64,000 nt of DNA from an uncultured Anaerolineae bacterium (GCA_903822545.1 CAIJPN010000068.1:22908-86907); one strand, 5' to 3'; shown: positions 16,621-25,607, counted from the first letter of the stretch. Made by a program: numbers and translations. Notes: generated by a model from the letters alone, not told the origin.

Positions 16621-18504
16621 ATGGAAACTCAAATTATTAATGACCCTGGAGACCTGCCAGGCCGACAAAGCTCAGGTCAATTACAACCAGGAACTAATCT
16701 GGTAAATCGGTATTTAATCCAGGATGTGGTTGGGATTGGCGGTATGGGCTCGGTATATCGTGCTCGCGACCTGCACTTCCCCAATGTTATCAAACTGGTG
16801 GCGGTTAAGGAGATGATAAATCAGGCTCCTGACCCGTTGGTGCGGCAAACCATCGTGTCGAATTTTGAGCGGGAGGCCAACATCCTGGCAACGCTCAGTC
16901 ATCCGGCCATTCCACGCATTTATGATTATTTTTCGCTTGATAATCGCTCTTACCTGGTACTGGAATTTATCGGTGGGCACGATCTGGAAGTGATCATCAG
17001 CCAGACGGAGGGTTTCCTGCCCGAAGAGCAGGTGCTGGCTTGGGCCATTGAGCTGTGCGATGTGATGTCGTTTTTGCACAATCACAAGCCTGATCCAATC
17101 ATCTTCCGTGACCTGAAACCATCCAATGTGATGATCAACCAGCACAATCACGTCATCTTGATCGACTTTGGCATCGCCAAAGTTTTCCAAAGCGGTCAGA
17201 AAGGGACGATGATCGGCACCGAAGGCTATTCGCCGCCGGAGCAATATCGTGGCGAGGCTTCTGTCCAGGCAGATATCTACGCCCTGGGGGCATCGCTCCA
17301 TCACATTGTGACCAAGCGCGATCCGCGCCTTGAACCGCCCTTCTCGTTCAATGAGCGCCCGGTTCGCAAGATCAACCCCAATGTTTCTGCCGAGCTTGAA
17401 TCCGTCATCAACATTGCGCTGCAATACACGCCCTCAGACCGTTTCAAATCGGTGGAAGATTTCAAACAAGCGCTGATCGCGGCTGGGCGTAAAACTGGCC
17501 TGCTGAATCGCATCAACGTTGGCCCATCGGTAATTGTGCAGGGAAACGATATAAAACCGCTGTGGGTCTTCAAGTGCGAAGATGAAATTCGTGGTACGCC
17601 AGCTTATCATAATGGCAGTTTGTTTGTTGGCTGTTACGATAACAACCTGTACGCGTTGGACGCTGCCGAAGGCAAATTCCAGTGGAAATATGCCACCGAT
17701 GGCGGAGTTGTCAGCCGTCCGGCAGTTTTTGAAGAATCCCTGTTCTTTGGCTCCGAAGACAAACTGGTACACGCTGTTAATATGCGTTCTGGCAAAGTGG
17801 TATGGACTTATGCTACCGATGGGCGTGTGCGTTCCTCCCCGCGGATTGCTGATGGGCATGTCTTTGTCGGCTCTGATGACCGTATGCTCCATGCCATCAA
17901 CCTTGCCACCGGGCGACGCGCCTGGACCGTTGACGCGGGCGGTGAAGTGCGTTCCACCCCCTTTGTCACCCCGGACCTCATTTATTTTGGCGCAGAAAGC
18001 GGAGATTTCATCTGCGCCAACTTCAATGGGAACATCAAATGGCGTTTCAAAGCCAAACGCTCACTGACATCTTCTCCGTGGGTTTACAAAGATACGGTTT
18101 TTGTCAGTTCAGTGGACAATCACCTGTACGCATTGGACGCCAAAAGCGGCTGGGCCGTTTGGCGCTTCCGCATGGATAAACCTTCCATATCATCTCCCGC
18201 AGTGGCCGATGATATGGTGTTTGTTGGTTGTTCTGATGCCCACATCTATGCGGTAGATGCGCGCTCATCCAAAGAAATCTGGCGATTCAAAACAGAACAC
18301 CAGGTAAATGGTTCTCCCGTACTATATAAAGATGCCCTGTATTGTGGTTCCATTGATGGGAATCTGTACTGCATTGAATATAAAACAGGTCGTATGCGCT
18401 GGAAATTCAACACCAAAGGCCCAATCACCGGAACGCCGGTTGTATACGACGATATTATCTACGTTGGTTCCAACGATCATTTAGTTTATGCGTTGCTCGC
18501 CTGA
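16621..18504 (+). CDS. Serine/threonine protein kinase with C-terminal PQQ-type beta-propeller
   Basis: A 627-residue fusion. The kinase domain (about residues 30-290) has a glycine loop GIGGMGSVY, VAVKEM lysine, FRDLKPSNVM catalytic loop with Phe in place of the HRD His, and DFGIAK. After a short linker come eight repeats of the form SxPxV, VG, LYALD, W-x-F (about 313-627). The last repeat lacks its W-x-F strand, while PLWVFK stands alone at the propeller start, so the ring is probably closed by a velcro strand. No transmembrane segment separates kinase and propeller, so the sensor would be cytosolic, unlike PknD-type kinases. It is the first gene of a six-gene operon with phosphatase, FHA and VWA proteins. 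Confidence 0.93.
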   Translation: METQIINDPGDLPGRQSSGQLQPGTNLVNRYLIQDVVGIGGMGSVYRARDLHFPNVIKLVAVKEMINQAPDPLVRQTIVSNFEREANILATLSHPAIPRIYDYFSLDNRSYLVLEFIGGHDLEVIISQTEGFLPEEQVLAWAIELCDVMSFLHNHKPDPIIFRDLKPSNVMINQHNHVILIDFGIAKVFQSGQKGTMIGTEGYSPPEQYRGEASVQADIYALGASLHHIVTKRDPRLEPPFSFNERPVRKINPNVSAELESVINIALQYTPSDRFKSVEDFKQALIAAGRKTGLLNRINVGPSVIVQGNDIKPLWVFKCEDEIRGTPAYHNGSLFVGCYDNNLYALDAAEGKFQWKYATDGGVVSRPAVFEESLFFGSEDKLVHAVNMRSGKVVWTYATDGRVRSSPRIADGHVFVGSDDRMLHAINLATGRRAWTVDAGGEVRSTPFVTPDLIYFGAESGDFICANFNGNIKWRFKAKRSLTSSPWVYKDTVFVSSVDNHLYALDAKSGWAVWRFRMDKPSISSPAVADDMVFVGCSDAHIYAVDARSSKEIWRFKTEHQVNGSPVLYKDALYCGSIDGNLYCIEYKTGRMRWKFNTKGPITGTPVVYDDIIYVGSNDHLVYALLA

Positions 18505-18522
18505 ACGCAAGGAGTAAAAGCC

Positions 18523-19434
18523 ATGATGGATTTCATCAAAAACCTCTTTGGCGGGAAGAAAGAACCCCCCAAGCGTTCTGCCATTGACAACGTTATCACT
18601 GCGCCCTTGTCCGAAGCCCAGCTTCAGTCGATTAAAGCCACTGCTAGCGCACGTTTTGAACCAGTGCAGTTGATCGTGGCGAGTGGACAATCGGTGGGCC
18701 GGCAGCGCGAACTAAACGAAGACAGCCTGTTCACCCTGGCATCCACCATTGCCGGGAATAGCGGCAACCCGCCTTTTGGGCTGTTCATCATCGCTGATGG
18801 CATGGGGGGGCATCAATATGGCGAAGTCGCCAGCAATACTGCCATCCGCAGCATTTCGGGCTATGTGCTGAACAAATTCCATGGTTCATTCTTTGCCATG
18901 CCCAGTGTGCCGTTGGAAGAATCACTGCAAGAGATTCTGATGGGTGCCATCATGGATGCCCAGCGCCGGGTTTTGCAAGAAGCCCCCGGCAGTGGAACCA
19001 CCGCTACATCGGCGCTGGTTGTAGGCCAGCAGTTAACAATCGGCCACGTGGGCGACAGCCGGGCATACGCCATTTATCCCGATCACCGCATCGAACTGCT
19101 CACACGCGATCACTCGCTGGTGCGACGGCTGGAAGAACTCGGGCAGATCACTGCATCTGAAGCGGCGGTTCACCCCCAGCGTAATGTGCTCTATCGCGCC
19201 CTTGGGCAGGGTGAAAGCCTCGAGCCAGATATTGTCACCATGCCTTTCCCGGTAGGAGGCTATTTAATGATCTGCTCTGATGGGTTATGGGGCGTACTTT
19301 CAGACGATGAAATCTCTAAAATCGTACTCGGTGCGCCAGATATTCAACGCGCTTGCCAGGAGTTGGTGGCAGCCGCCAACAATGCAGGTGGGCCAGATAA
19401 TATCAGTGTCATTATTGCGCGTATGCTCAGCTAA
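18523..19434 (+). CDS. PP2C-family protein phosphatase
   Basis: A 303-residue protein with AAGGAG before the ATG. After a roughly 55-residue basic N-terminal tail it shows the PPM signature blocks: RELNEDSL, FIIADGMGGH, GTTATSALV, IGHVGDSRAY, CSDGLWGVL and GGPDNISV, with all the metal-binding aspartates present. It should dephosphorylate Ser/Thr targets of the kinase encoded 18 nt upstream. No membrane segment, consistent with a cytosolic circuit. Confidence 0.95.
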   Translation: MMDFIKNLFGGKKEPPKRSAIDNVITAPLSEAQLQSIKATASARFEPVQLIVASGQSVGRQRELNEDSLFTLASTIAGNSGNPPFGLFIIADGMGGHQYGEVASNTAIRSISGYVLNKFHGSFFAMPSVPLEESLQEILMGAIMDAQRRVLQEAPGSGTTATSALVVGQQLTIGHVGDSRAYAIYPDHRIELLTRDHSLVRRLEELGQITASEAAVHPQRNVLYRALGQGESLEPDIVTMPFPVGGYLMICSDGLWGVLSDDEISKIVLGAPDIQRACQELVAAANNAGGPDNISVIIARMLS

Positions 19435-19442
19435 GGTTACGC

Positions 19443-20924
19443 ATGGCAAAACGGCCTAATTTGTATGTACTCCTGGGTATCCTCCGGTCAGCCAGTCAGG
19501 AGGAAATCCGGCATGCCTATTTGAAGGCCGTTAAAAAACTACATCCTGATAAAAACGGGCCGGGCGCAACCGAGATGTTCCTGGATGTGCAGGAAGCTTA
19601 TGAAACCCTGGCAGATCCAGATCGCCGCGCTGCGTATGATGCTACCCTCCCGAAAGAAAAAGAAAACGAATCATCCATCCCATTTAATTGCGAGGTTGTT
19701 CTTAGCCGTTCTTACGTGCCTCGCATGAGGGATACTCAACTGGTTTATGCGCTGGTCAAACTGGCTCCATCGGTTGAGTTTGGACAGCAGGTGATTGCGC
19801 CGACCCTGAATGTTTGCCTGGCCATTGATTGTTCCACGTCAATGAAAGGCGAGAAGCTGGATATTGTTAAGAGCACGGCTATCGCGCTGCTGCGCAAGCT
19901 GCGCCCGCAAGATTTTTTCTCGGTGGTCACATTCAGCGATCGGGCCGAAGTGTTGATCCCGGCCACGCGGCAGGTGGATATCCGGCGTTCTGAAATCAAG
20001 ATACAGATGCTGAACACGTATGGGGGAACTGAGATTTTGCGAGGGCTGGAAGCAGCCTATCGCGAAGTCCAGCAATATGCCAGCTCAAAGTATGTCAATC
20101 ACATTATCTTGCTCACAGATGGGCAGACGTATGGTGATGAAGAAGCCTGCTATCATCTGGCAGATCTGGCTATCAAGAACAATATTGGCATTACCGGTAT
20201 GGGGCTTGGGGCAGAGTGGAATGATGTTTTTCTCGATCAACTTTCGGGGATCGCTGGCAGCAGCGCCATTTTTGTGGCCCAACCGCAGGATATTTACAGG
20301 TTGCTGACCGAAAAGTTTAACAAACTTGGGAAGGTATGTGCTGAAACGGTAACCTTTGATTACCAGCTTCATGCCGATATTGAACTAAACTATGCCTTTC
20401 GCCTGTCTCCGAATTCGAATGCGCTGCCGATTGAAACGCCGATCCAGTTTGGTTCAATTTTGCGAGATGAACCATTCAGCCTGTTGATGGAGTTACGGAT
20501 TTTGCCCAAGGCCATTTTAAAGGCTCGTTCTGTGTCGGTACTGAGTGGGCATATCAAAATCTTGGCGGCCAATCTCTCATCCCCGGTGCCGCTGATCCCA
20601 ATTAATATTGCCATGCCGGTTTCGACAGAGATTTCCCAAGATTCGCCGCCAGACGTGATTGTAAAAGCGCTTTCCAAACTGACCCTGTATCGGATGCAGG
20701 AGCGCGCCCGCCTGGAAGTGAATGAAGGAAAGTTTGAAGAGGCTGCAGAGCATTTAAAAACGCTGGCAACCCGCCTTTTGGCCCAGGGGGAACGCGCGCT
20801 GGCACAAACAGTGTTGCTTGAAGCTGAAAATATTACGCAGAAGAAGGCATTTTCTGAGAATGGCGAAAAACAGCTTAAATATGGCACCAGATCACTCCTC
20901 ATGCCAGGAAATATGCCAAAATGA
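19443..20924 (+). CDS. J-domain/von Willebrand factor A fusion protein
   Basis: A 493-residue protein. Residues 5-70 form a DnaJ-type J domain with the HPD motif at 34-36, expected to stimulate an Hsp70 partner. A VWA domain follows with a complete MIDAS (D129-C-S-T-S133, GGTE, LLTDG), predicted to bind Mg2+ and a ligand protein. The region after about residue 310 is beta-rich, then helical and charged, as in other multi-domain VWA proteins. No signal peptide. It lies 8 nt after the phosphatase and overlaps the FHA gene by ATGA, so it belongs to the phosphorylation circuit. It may link phospho-dependent assembly to a chaperone (inference). I do not know a named family with this exact architecture. 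Confidence 0.88.
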   Translation: MAKRPNLYVLLGILRSASQEEIRHAYLKAVKKLHPDKNGPGATEMFLDVQEAYETLADPDRRAAYDATLPKEKENESSIPFNCEVVLSRSYVPRMRDTQLVYALVKLAPSVEFGQQVIAPTLNVCLAIDCSTSMKGEKLDIVKSTAIALLRKLRPQDFFSVVTFSDRAEVLIPATRQVDIRRSEIKIQMLNTYGGTEILRGLEAAYREVQQYASSKYVNHIILLTDGQTYGDEEACYHLADLAIKNNIGITGMGLGAEWNDVFLDQLSGIAGSSAIFVAQPQDIYRLLTEKFNKLGKVCAETVTFDYQLHADIELNYAFRLSPNSNALPIETPIQFGSILRDEPFSLLMELRILPKAILKARSVSVLSGHIKILAANLSSPVPLIPINIAMPVSTEISQDSPPDVIVKALSKLTLYRMQERARLEVNEGKFEEAAEHLKTLATRLLAQGERALAQTVLLEAENITQKKAFSENGEKQLKYGTRSLLMPGNMPK

Positions 20925-21418
20925 ATGTATGTCCCAATTGCAATCATAAAGAATTAACTGGCACCATCTTTTGCAGTGAATGTGGTGCACAGTTGATCGC
21001 TGGTTCTCGGAATGAGACATCTCCGGCGGGTGTGCCGATTGATGAAAAGCCAACTACTCCAATGTCTGCGACCCCGTTTGGGGGCAATTCCTGGATTTCC
21101 CTCCAGCTTGTGGAGACCGGTGAATTGTTGCCCCTGAATGAAGCAAATGAGTTCACGATGGGACGCGCCAGTGAAAACCAGCCGATCATGCCTGATGTTG
21201 ATTTGACGTCTTGCAAGGCTTATGAAAATGGAGTTTCACGGCTGCATGCCGTGATCAGGCGTTCCAAGGATAACCGTGTCAGCATCATGGATTTGGGATC
21301 TTCCAACGGTACGTATGTTAACGGAATTCGTATCAGCCCAAATATTCACCAGGTTATTCGAAATGGTGATGTTGTTTCAGTAGGTAAATTGAAATTCCAG
21401 GTGATCTTAATCAAATAA
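20921..21418 (+). CDS. Zinc-ribbon and FHA-domain protein
   Basis: A 165-residue protein overlapping the J/VWA gene by 4 nt. It begins with a zinc ribbon (CPNC, then CSECGAQL), followed by a low-complexity linker and a C-terminal FHA domain with MGR, SRLHAVI, LGSSNGTYVNG and a final GDVVSVG strand. FHA domains bind phosphothreonine, so this is the likely reader of the operon kinase. It may be a substrate bridging kinase and J/VWA protein (inference). Confidence 0.9.
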   Translation: MNVCPNCNHKELTGTIFCSECGAQLIAGSRNETSPAGVPIDEKPTTPMSATPFGGNSWISLQLVETGELLPLNEANEFTMGRASENQPIMPDVDLTSCKAYENGVSRLHAVIRRSKDNRVSIMDLGSSNGTYVNGIRISPNIHQVIRNGDVVSVGKLKFQVILIK

Positions 21419-21428
21419 CAGGTGTCGA

Positions 21429-21674
21429 ATGCAAACAATTCTCATCCATATCGCAAATGAAGAACCAATCCTGGCTGAAGTTGACGAACTGCCGGGCCTC
21501 ACAGATATCATGATCAAAGCCAAAAATCCGCGCAAACGTGATGGCAAAGATTTGACTTATTTGGCGCATAATGTTACCCAGGTAATTTGGCCAATGGCGC
21601 GCATTGGTTTTATCGAAATCATGCCCAGCGATGACGATGAAGAGATTATCGGCTTTGTTCGGGAGCAACAGTAA
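21429..21674 (+). CDS. Small acidic protein of unknown function in the signalling operon
   Basis: An 81-residue protein, not recognised. It starts 10 nt after the FHA gene and its TAA abuts the ATG of the next gene, so it is clearly part of the operon. It has an alternating beta-like N-terminus (TILIHIANEEPILAEV), a basic middle (KAKNPRKRDGK) and an acidic segment (PSDDDEEI) near the end. No signal peptide, cysteine or membrane segment. A ligand of the VWA or FHA proteins is possible but unsupported. Confidence 0.75.
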   Translation: MQTILIHIANEEPILAEVDELPGLTDIMIKAKNPRKRDGKDLTYLAHNVTQVIWPMARIGFIEIMPSDDDEEIIGFVREQQ

Positions 21675-22400
21675 ATGCCTGAAGAATATGACAGACGACG
21701 TATCCTGGTGGTGGATGATGAAGAGCGCATGGTGCGCTTCATCCGCCTGAACCTGGAACACGATGGGTTCCAGGTGAGTGAGGCTTTTAACGGGCGGCAA
21801 GCGGTGCAAAAGTTCCGCGATGTCAACCCGGATTTGATCTTGCTGGATGTGATGATGCCTGACCTGGATGGTTTCGATGTGCTGGAGATGATCCGTGAGA
21901 TCAGCCAGGTGCCGGTGATCATGCTGACAGCCAAAGGCGAGGAAGATGACCGGGTGCGCGGCCTCGAATTAGGCGCCGATGATTATGTTACCAAGCCGTT
22001 TAGCCCGCGAGAACTGGTGAGCCGTGTGAGGGCAGTGCTGCGCCGCACGGAGAGCGCCAGCGGCTCGATGCACGGGCTGATGGAGATTGACGAACGCCTG
22101 AAAATCGATTTTGACCGGCGCGAGGTCTGGTTGGAAGGCAAAATCGTCAAGCTGCGGCCCACTGAGTATCGGCTGTTGTTCCACCTGGTGCAAAATGCCG
22201 GGTGGGTGGTTTCTCATGACCAGCTTTTGGCGAAAGTTTGGGGTTATGAGTACCGCGATGAGCCGCATTATGTGCGCCTGTATATCAATTACCTGCGCCA
22301 GAAGCTGGAAAAGGATCCGGCTGACCCGAAATATATCTTGACGGAGCGCGGTGTGGGTTATCGCTTTGTCGATTATCGCAGGCCAGGAAAAGCTGATTAA
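21675..22400 (+). CDS. OmpR/PhoB-family response regulator
   Basis: A 241-residue protein with a receiver domain (VVDDE, phospho-acceptor D58 in LILLDVMMP, and a lysine in VTKPFSP) and a C-terminal winged helix ([15 protein letters not shown], then GVGYRFVDY). It starts directly after the 81-residue gene stop. No histidine kinase lies beside it; in this operon it could be an orphan regulator receiving input from Ser/Thr phosphorylation, which is known for some OmpR-type regulators (inference). Confidence 0.94.
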   Translation: MPEEYDRRRILVVDDEERMVRFIRLNLEHDGFQVSEAFNGRQAVQKFRDVNPDLILLDVMMPDLDGFDVLEMIREISQVPVIMLTAKGEEDDRVRGLELGADDYVTKPFSPRELVSRVRAVLRRTESASGSMHGLMEIDERLKIDFDRREVWLEGKIVKLRPTEYRLLFHLVQNAGWVVSHDQLLAKVWGYEYRDEPHYVRLYINYLRQKLEKDPADPKYILTERGVGYRFVDYRRPGKAD

Positions 22401-22507
22401 ACGGCGACCCAGGCAACAGGGCGGTGTGCCTGGCTAAGATAACGGTGTTTGCGTAGGCCTGGTGATAGTGTTTAAACGGGCACTATTCCCAGTTCTGACG
22501 TTTTGTT

Positions 22508-22551
22508 GATACAGGATTTGTGTTTTTCTGACACGAATCCTGTATCTTTTT
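22508..22551 (+). terminator. Rho-independent terminator after the signalling operon
   Basis: Arms 22508-22522 and 22532-22546 (GATACAGGATT-TGTG against its near-perfect complement, one G-U-type mismatch) form a 15-bp stem with a 9-nt loop, followed by TTTTT. It lies 107 nt after the regulator stop and before the FmdB-like gene. Confidence 0.75.
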
Positions 22552-22587
22552 GAGTGGAAGAACATCCAAGTTGGAAAGGAGTTTTTT

Positions 22588-22794
22588 ATGCCGCTTTATG
22601 ATTTTGCTTGTGCCGAGTGCGGCACAACCTTTGAGAAGAAAATCTCGTACCAGGGCAGCCTGAATGATGTTTCTTGCCCGCAGGGACATCATGCTGTGCG
22701 GCGTGTATATCGCCCGCCGCAGGTGGTTTTTAAGGGCAGTGGCTGGTATGCGACCGATCATCGCAAGCCGGAATCGGCCAGCGCTGACAGGTAG
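22588..22794 (+). CDS. FmdB-family zinc-ribbon protein
   Basis: A 68-residue protein starting MPLYDFACAECG, with GGAAAGGAG upstream. The pattern CxxC (CAEC), then CPQGH, then VFKGSGWYATD is diagnostic of the FmdB (CxxC_CxxC_SSSS) family of small putative regulatory proteins. The second pair here is C-P-Q-G-H rather than CxxC, so His may replace one cysteine ligand. Function is not established. Monocistronic between two terminators. Confidence 0.88.
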   Translation: MPLYDFACAECGTTFEKKISYQGSLNDVSCPQGHHAVRRVYRPPQVVFKGSGWYATDHRKPESASADR

Positions 22795-22817
22795 GTTGGC
22801 GCAGCTTTGTCAATCAG

Positions 22818-22848
22818 ACACCAGCTCCTTAACGGCTGGTGTTTTGGT
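22818..22848 (+). terminator. Terminator after the FmdB-like gene
   Basis: ACACCAGC (22818-22825) pairs with GCTGGTGT (22835-22842) around a 9-nt loop, followed by TTTGGTTT. Confidence 0.65.
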
Positions 22849-22879
22849 TTATTGCTGAAGCGGACATTTTGGACAACCC

Positions 22880-22908
22880 TTGTCATACATTCTCCTCTCG
22901 GCTATACT
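22880..22908 (+). promoter_or_regulatory. Promoter of the NarL-type regulator
   Basis: TTGTCA (22880-22885), a 17-nt spacer and TATACT (22903-22908), about 29 nt before the ATG at 22938. Spacing and hexamers fit a primary-sigma promoter. Confidence 0.7.
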
Positions 22909-22937
22909 CTTTATCCCATTGGAGACGCGAGGATTGC

Positions 22938-23597
22938 ATGGCAAAACAAAGAATTTTGCTCGTCGATGATCATGAAGTTGTTCGTTTAGGCCTGAAGGCC
23001 CTGCTAGAACGACACCCTAGCTTTGAGGTGATTGGCGAGGCTGGTTCGGCCCGCGATGCGATTGAACAGGTTGCCACACTCTCACCTTCGGTGGTGGTGA
23101 TGGATATCCGCTTGCCGGGGTCATCTGGTATTGAGGCGTGCGAGGAAATTGTGCATCGTTTCCCCGATACGAAAGTGATTATGTTGACTTCGTACGCTGA
23201 GGATGAGATGCTGTTCTCGGCCATCCGTGCCGGGGCTTCGGGCTACATCTTGAAGCAGATTGCCAGCGATGATTTGGTGCGCGCGCTGGAAGCGGTTGGG
23301 CGCGGCGAAGCGCTGCTCGACCCGGCGGTAACACAGCGTGTCTTCCAGGAAGTGCGCAAGGCGGTGAAAGAGGAGGAAGCTTCGGCGTTCTCGCACCTTA
23401 GTCAGCAGGAAAAGCATGTCCTTTTGCTGGTTTCAGAAGGCAAAACCAACCGCGAAATTGCCAAAGCATTATTCCTGGGCGAAGGCACCGTGCGAAACTA
23501 TGTTAGCAGCATTCTTTCCAAGCTGGGTGTCAATAACCGGGCGGAGGCCGCCGCGTATGCGGTGGAGCACAACCTGAAAGATTACATTCAACCTTAA
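22938..23597 (+). CDS. NarL/LuxR-family response regulator
   Basis: The ATG at 22938 ([11 protein letters not shown]) is chosen over an upstream ATG because the latter precedes the predicted promoter and adds no homology. The 219-residue protein has a receiver ([14 protein letters not shown] phospho-acceptor, a lysine in YILKQI) and a LuxR-type helix-turn-helix ([20 protein letters not shown], then [16 protein letters not shown]). DNA-binding transcription regulator; cognate kinase not adjacent. The LKQIASDDL stretch resembles DevR/DosR-like regulators. Confidence 0.95.
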   Translation: MAKQRILLVDDHEVVRLGLKALLERHPSFEVIGEAGSARDAIEQVATLSPSVVVMDIRLPGSSGIEACEEIVHRFPDTKVIMLTSYAEDEMLFSAIRAGASGYILKQIASDDLVRALEAVGRGEALLDPAVTQRVFQEVRKAVKEEEASAFSHLSQQEKHVLLLVSEGKTNREIAKALFLGEGTVRNYVSSILSKLGVNNRAEAAAYAVEHNLKDYIQP

Positions 23598-23603
23598 CCT
23601 AAA

Positions 23604-23627
23604 AGCGGACGAAAGTCCGCTATTTTA
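23604..23627 (+). terminator. Terminator after the NarL-type regulator
   Basis: AGCGGAC-GAAA-GTCCGCT, a 7-bp stem capped by a GNRA tetraloop, followed by ATTTTATT. It starts 6 nt after the stop and ends 12 nt before the next ATG. Confidence 0.75.
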
Positions 23628-23638
23628 TTCTTACAGCC

Positions 23639-25477
23639 ATGACTCAAATGACACAACGCTTTATCACTGCGCTGATGGGGGTGATGGCCGCACTGCTGAT
23701 CGTGGCGTTCATCGCTGTGCTATATCCCTACGCAGGGTTCGATTATAAGTATTTCCTTGCGCGCCTGTTTGATTCCTACCTGCACTATCGTGTTAACGGG
23801 TTCAGCATCCAGTGGTATACGCCCAGCTTTGGTGGCGGACTTCCAGCTTATCCCAACCCCCAGCAGATCCAGTTTTCGTTGCCGCAGTTGTTGACGGCCA
23901 TCACCGACCCCTGGAAGGCCTCCCTGATATCCATTTTTATTTATGCCCTGGCCGGTTTTGGGGGCACCTACGCAGTTTGCCGCCGCCTGTATCATTGGGA
24001 TTGGACATCCAGCACCCTTGGGGCGATTCTTTTTACGATTAACGGGTTCTACCTCGAGCACATGGCCATCGGGCATCTTGGATTTCAGGCTTTTCCTGTG
24101 CTGCCGTTATTTTTACTGTGCCTGATGCTGCCCTCCTTGCCCGATGTGACTTCTGGCGCGTTGGTCGGGTTGCTCTTCGCGGTTCTAATCTACTCTGGCG
24201 GTTTTTACCCGATTGTTTACATCGCCATCTCGATGGGCATTTTGCTACCTTTTGCCTATCTTATCAACCCACGGCTTTTCTTCCCGCGGCGTTTCTTCAC
24301 ACGCCTGGGCTGGAGTGTGGTCTTTGGGCTGGCCCTGGGCGCCTCCAAGATTTACGCGGTGCTCTCATTCATGCGCTTTTTCCCACGCATCGTTGCTGAA
24401 ACCTTCTCCACCAGCATACTCCAGGCTTTTTTGGGGATGCTGGCGCAGCTGGCCGGAATGATGCTGTTGGGGCCATACTTCCTGCTAACCGGGCAAAACC
24501 TGGTAAATGTGCGCAACTTCCTGCAAGACATCAATGGCACAGGGTCTGGCCTGTGGGAAATGGATAATTCCCTTTCACCGGTATTGTGGCTGTTGCTGCT
24601 GGCCGGGTTCGCCTGGCTGACCCTGGAAATCATTCGCGCTGGGAAGGAATGGCTTGCGCGATCTCCCCAAAAGGCAGGGCAGTTTGTCGCTGAAATCAGG
24701 GCGCATAGACGGGGATTGTGGGCTGCGGTGCTCATCCTGGTTCTAATGATCGAGATCTCAGTAGAATTTTGCCTGGCGCGCGGTTTTTTCTACCCGTTGT
24801 TGATCCAGCTGCCTATCTTGAAATCGCTGCACGTCAATACGCGCTACAGCTCGGTCTTTATCCTGCCGCTGGTGATTTTGGGGACGCTGGTGTTTGAGAA
24901 ACTGCGAGAAAAGCTCAAAGGGCGGACTATCTGGGTCTTTTTCACACTCTCCGCGCTGGTGTATCTCTTCGCCGGAATCTATTTCATCTCCCCCATGAAA
25001 ATTTTGCAAGGCCGCCAGTATTACGTTGATGGGATTGTGAGCGTTTATGAAACCACCCGCGCAACCGGCGAAATCTTCCCGGTCAGGCAAATTGTCGGCG
25101 AGTTGAATGACCCGCGGGTGTTTGACCAGTATGCCAGCAACCTGAATCCATACGAGGTGCTGTTTGGCTACAAACTCGGGAAGTTAAAACCCCAGCTTGT
25201 GCCAGGATCAGTATGGGATGTCCGCGATGGTTTTTTTAACATGACCAACCCAACCGGGTATGTTTTCCCTGAAACGAATAACTCCGTCGTTTTTGAGCGT
25301 ATCCCGGCAGACCAGGCTGAAACTTTACGCCAGTTCGTCAACCGCCGCCAGCCTGCCGCCTGGAAACTGCCCCTTACCCAACTGGCGCTGAACGGGCTGG
25401 GGATTTTTGGCTTCCTGGCTGCTGTGGCGGTTGTGGGGTGGACAGCTAAAAAATATATCGCCACCGCGCAGGCATAG
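23639..25477 (+). CDS. Large polytopic membrane protein, YfhO/GT-C-like
   Basis: A 612-residue protein with about a dozen hydrophobic segments, the first at residues 8-32. A periplasmic loop after TM1 holds DYKYFLARLFDSY, then GGGLPAYPNP, similar to the first loop of YfhO/GT-C glycosyltransferases that use lipid-linked sugars. The C-terminal third is a soluble loop before a last TM near residue 590. No catalytic assignment is possible by eye. A second ATG lies 9 nt downstream. No clear ribosome binding site; it follows a terminator closely. Confidence 0.75.
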   Translation: MTQMTQRFITALMGVMAALLIVAFIAVLYPYAGFDYKYFLARLFDSYLHYRVNGFSIQWYTPSFGGGLPAYPNPQQIQFSLPQLLTAITDPWKASLISIFIYALAGFGGTYAVCRRLYHWDWTSSTLGAILFTINGFYLEHMAIGHLGFQAFPVLPLFLLCLMLPSLPDVTSGALVGLLFAVLIYSGGFYPIVYIAISMGILLPFAYLINPRLFFPRRFFTRLGWSVVFGLALGASKIYAVLSFMRFFPRIVAETFSTSILQAFLGMLAQLAGMMLLGPYFLLTGQNLVNVRNFLQDINGTGSGLWEMDNSLSPVLWLLLLAGFAWLTLEIIRAGKEWLARSPQKAGQFVAEIRAHRRGLWAAVLILVLMIEISVEFCLARGFFYPLLIQLPILKSLHVNTRYSSVFILPLVILGTLVFEKLREKLKGRTIWVFFTLSALVYLFAGIYFISPMKILQGRQYYVDGIVSVYETTRATGEIFPVRQIVGELNDPRVFDQYASNLNPYEVLFGYKLGKLKPQLVPGSVWDVRDGFFNMTNPTGYVFPETNNSVVFERIPADQAETLRQFVNRRQPAAWKLPLTQLALNGLGIFGFLAAVAVVGWTAKKYIATAQA

Positions 25478-25513
25478 GGATTTTTGGCTCTACCGTTTTT
25501 GGTGTGAAAATCT

Positions 25514-25607
25514 GTAGGGGCGACCCTTCAAAGCATAAACAGGCGCATTTTTGCAGGGAATTCAAGCACAAAGCCACGATTTTTCGCACGGAGCGGGTCG
25601 CCCCTAC
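25514..25607. repeat. 94-bp element bounded by 13-bp inverted repeats
   Basis: GTAGGGGCGACCC (25514-25526) and its exact complement GGGTCGCCCCTAC (25595-25607) flank a 68-nt interior without an open frame. It lies between convergent genes. The termini match the dispersed TAGGGGCG repeats (13995, 31999, 60344), suggesting a MITE-like or palindromic repeat family. Confidence 0.65.
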
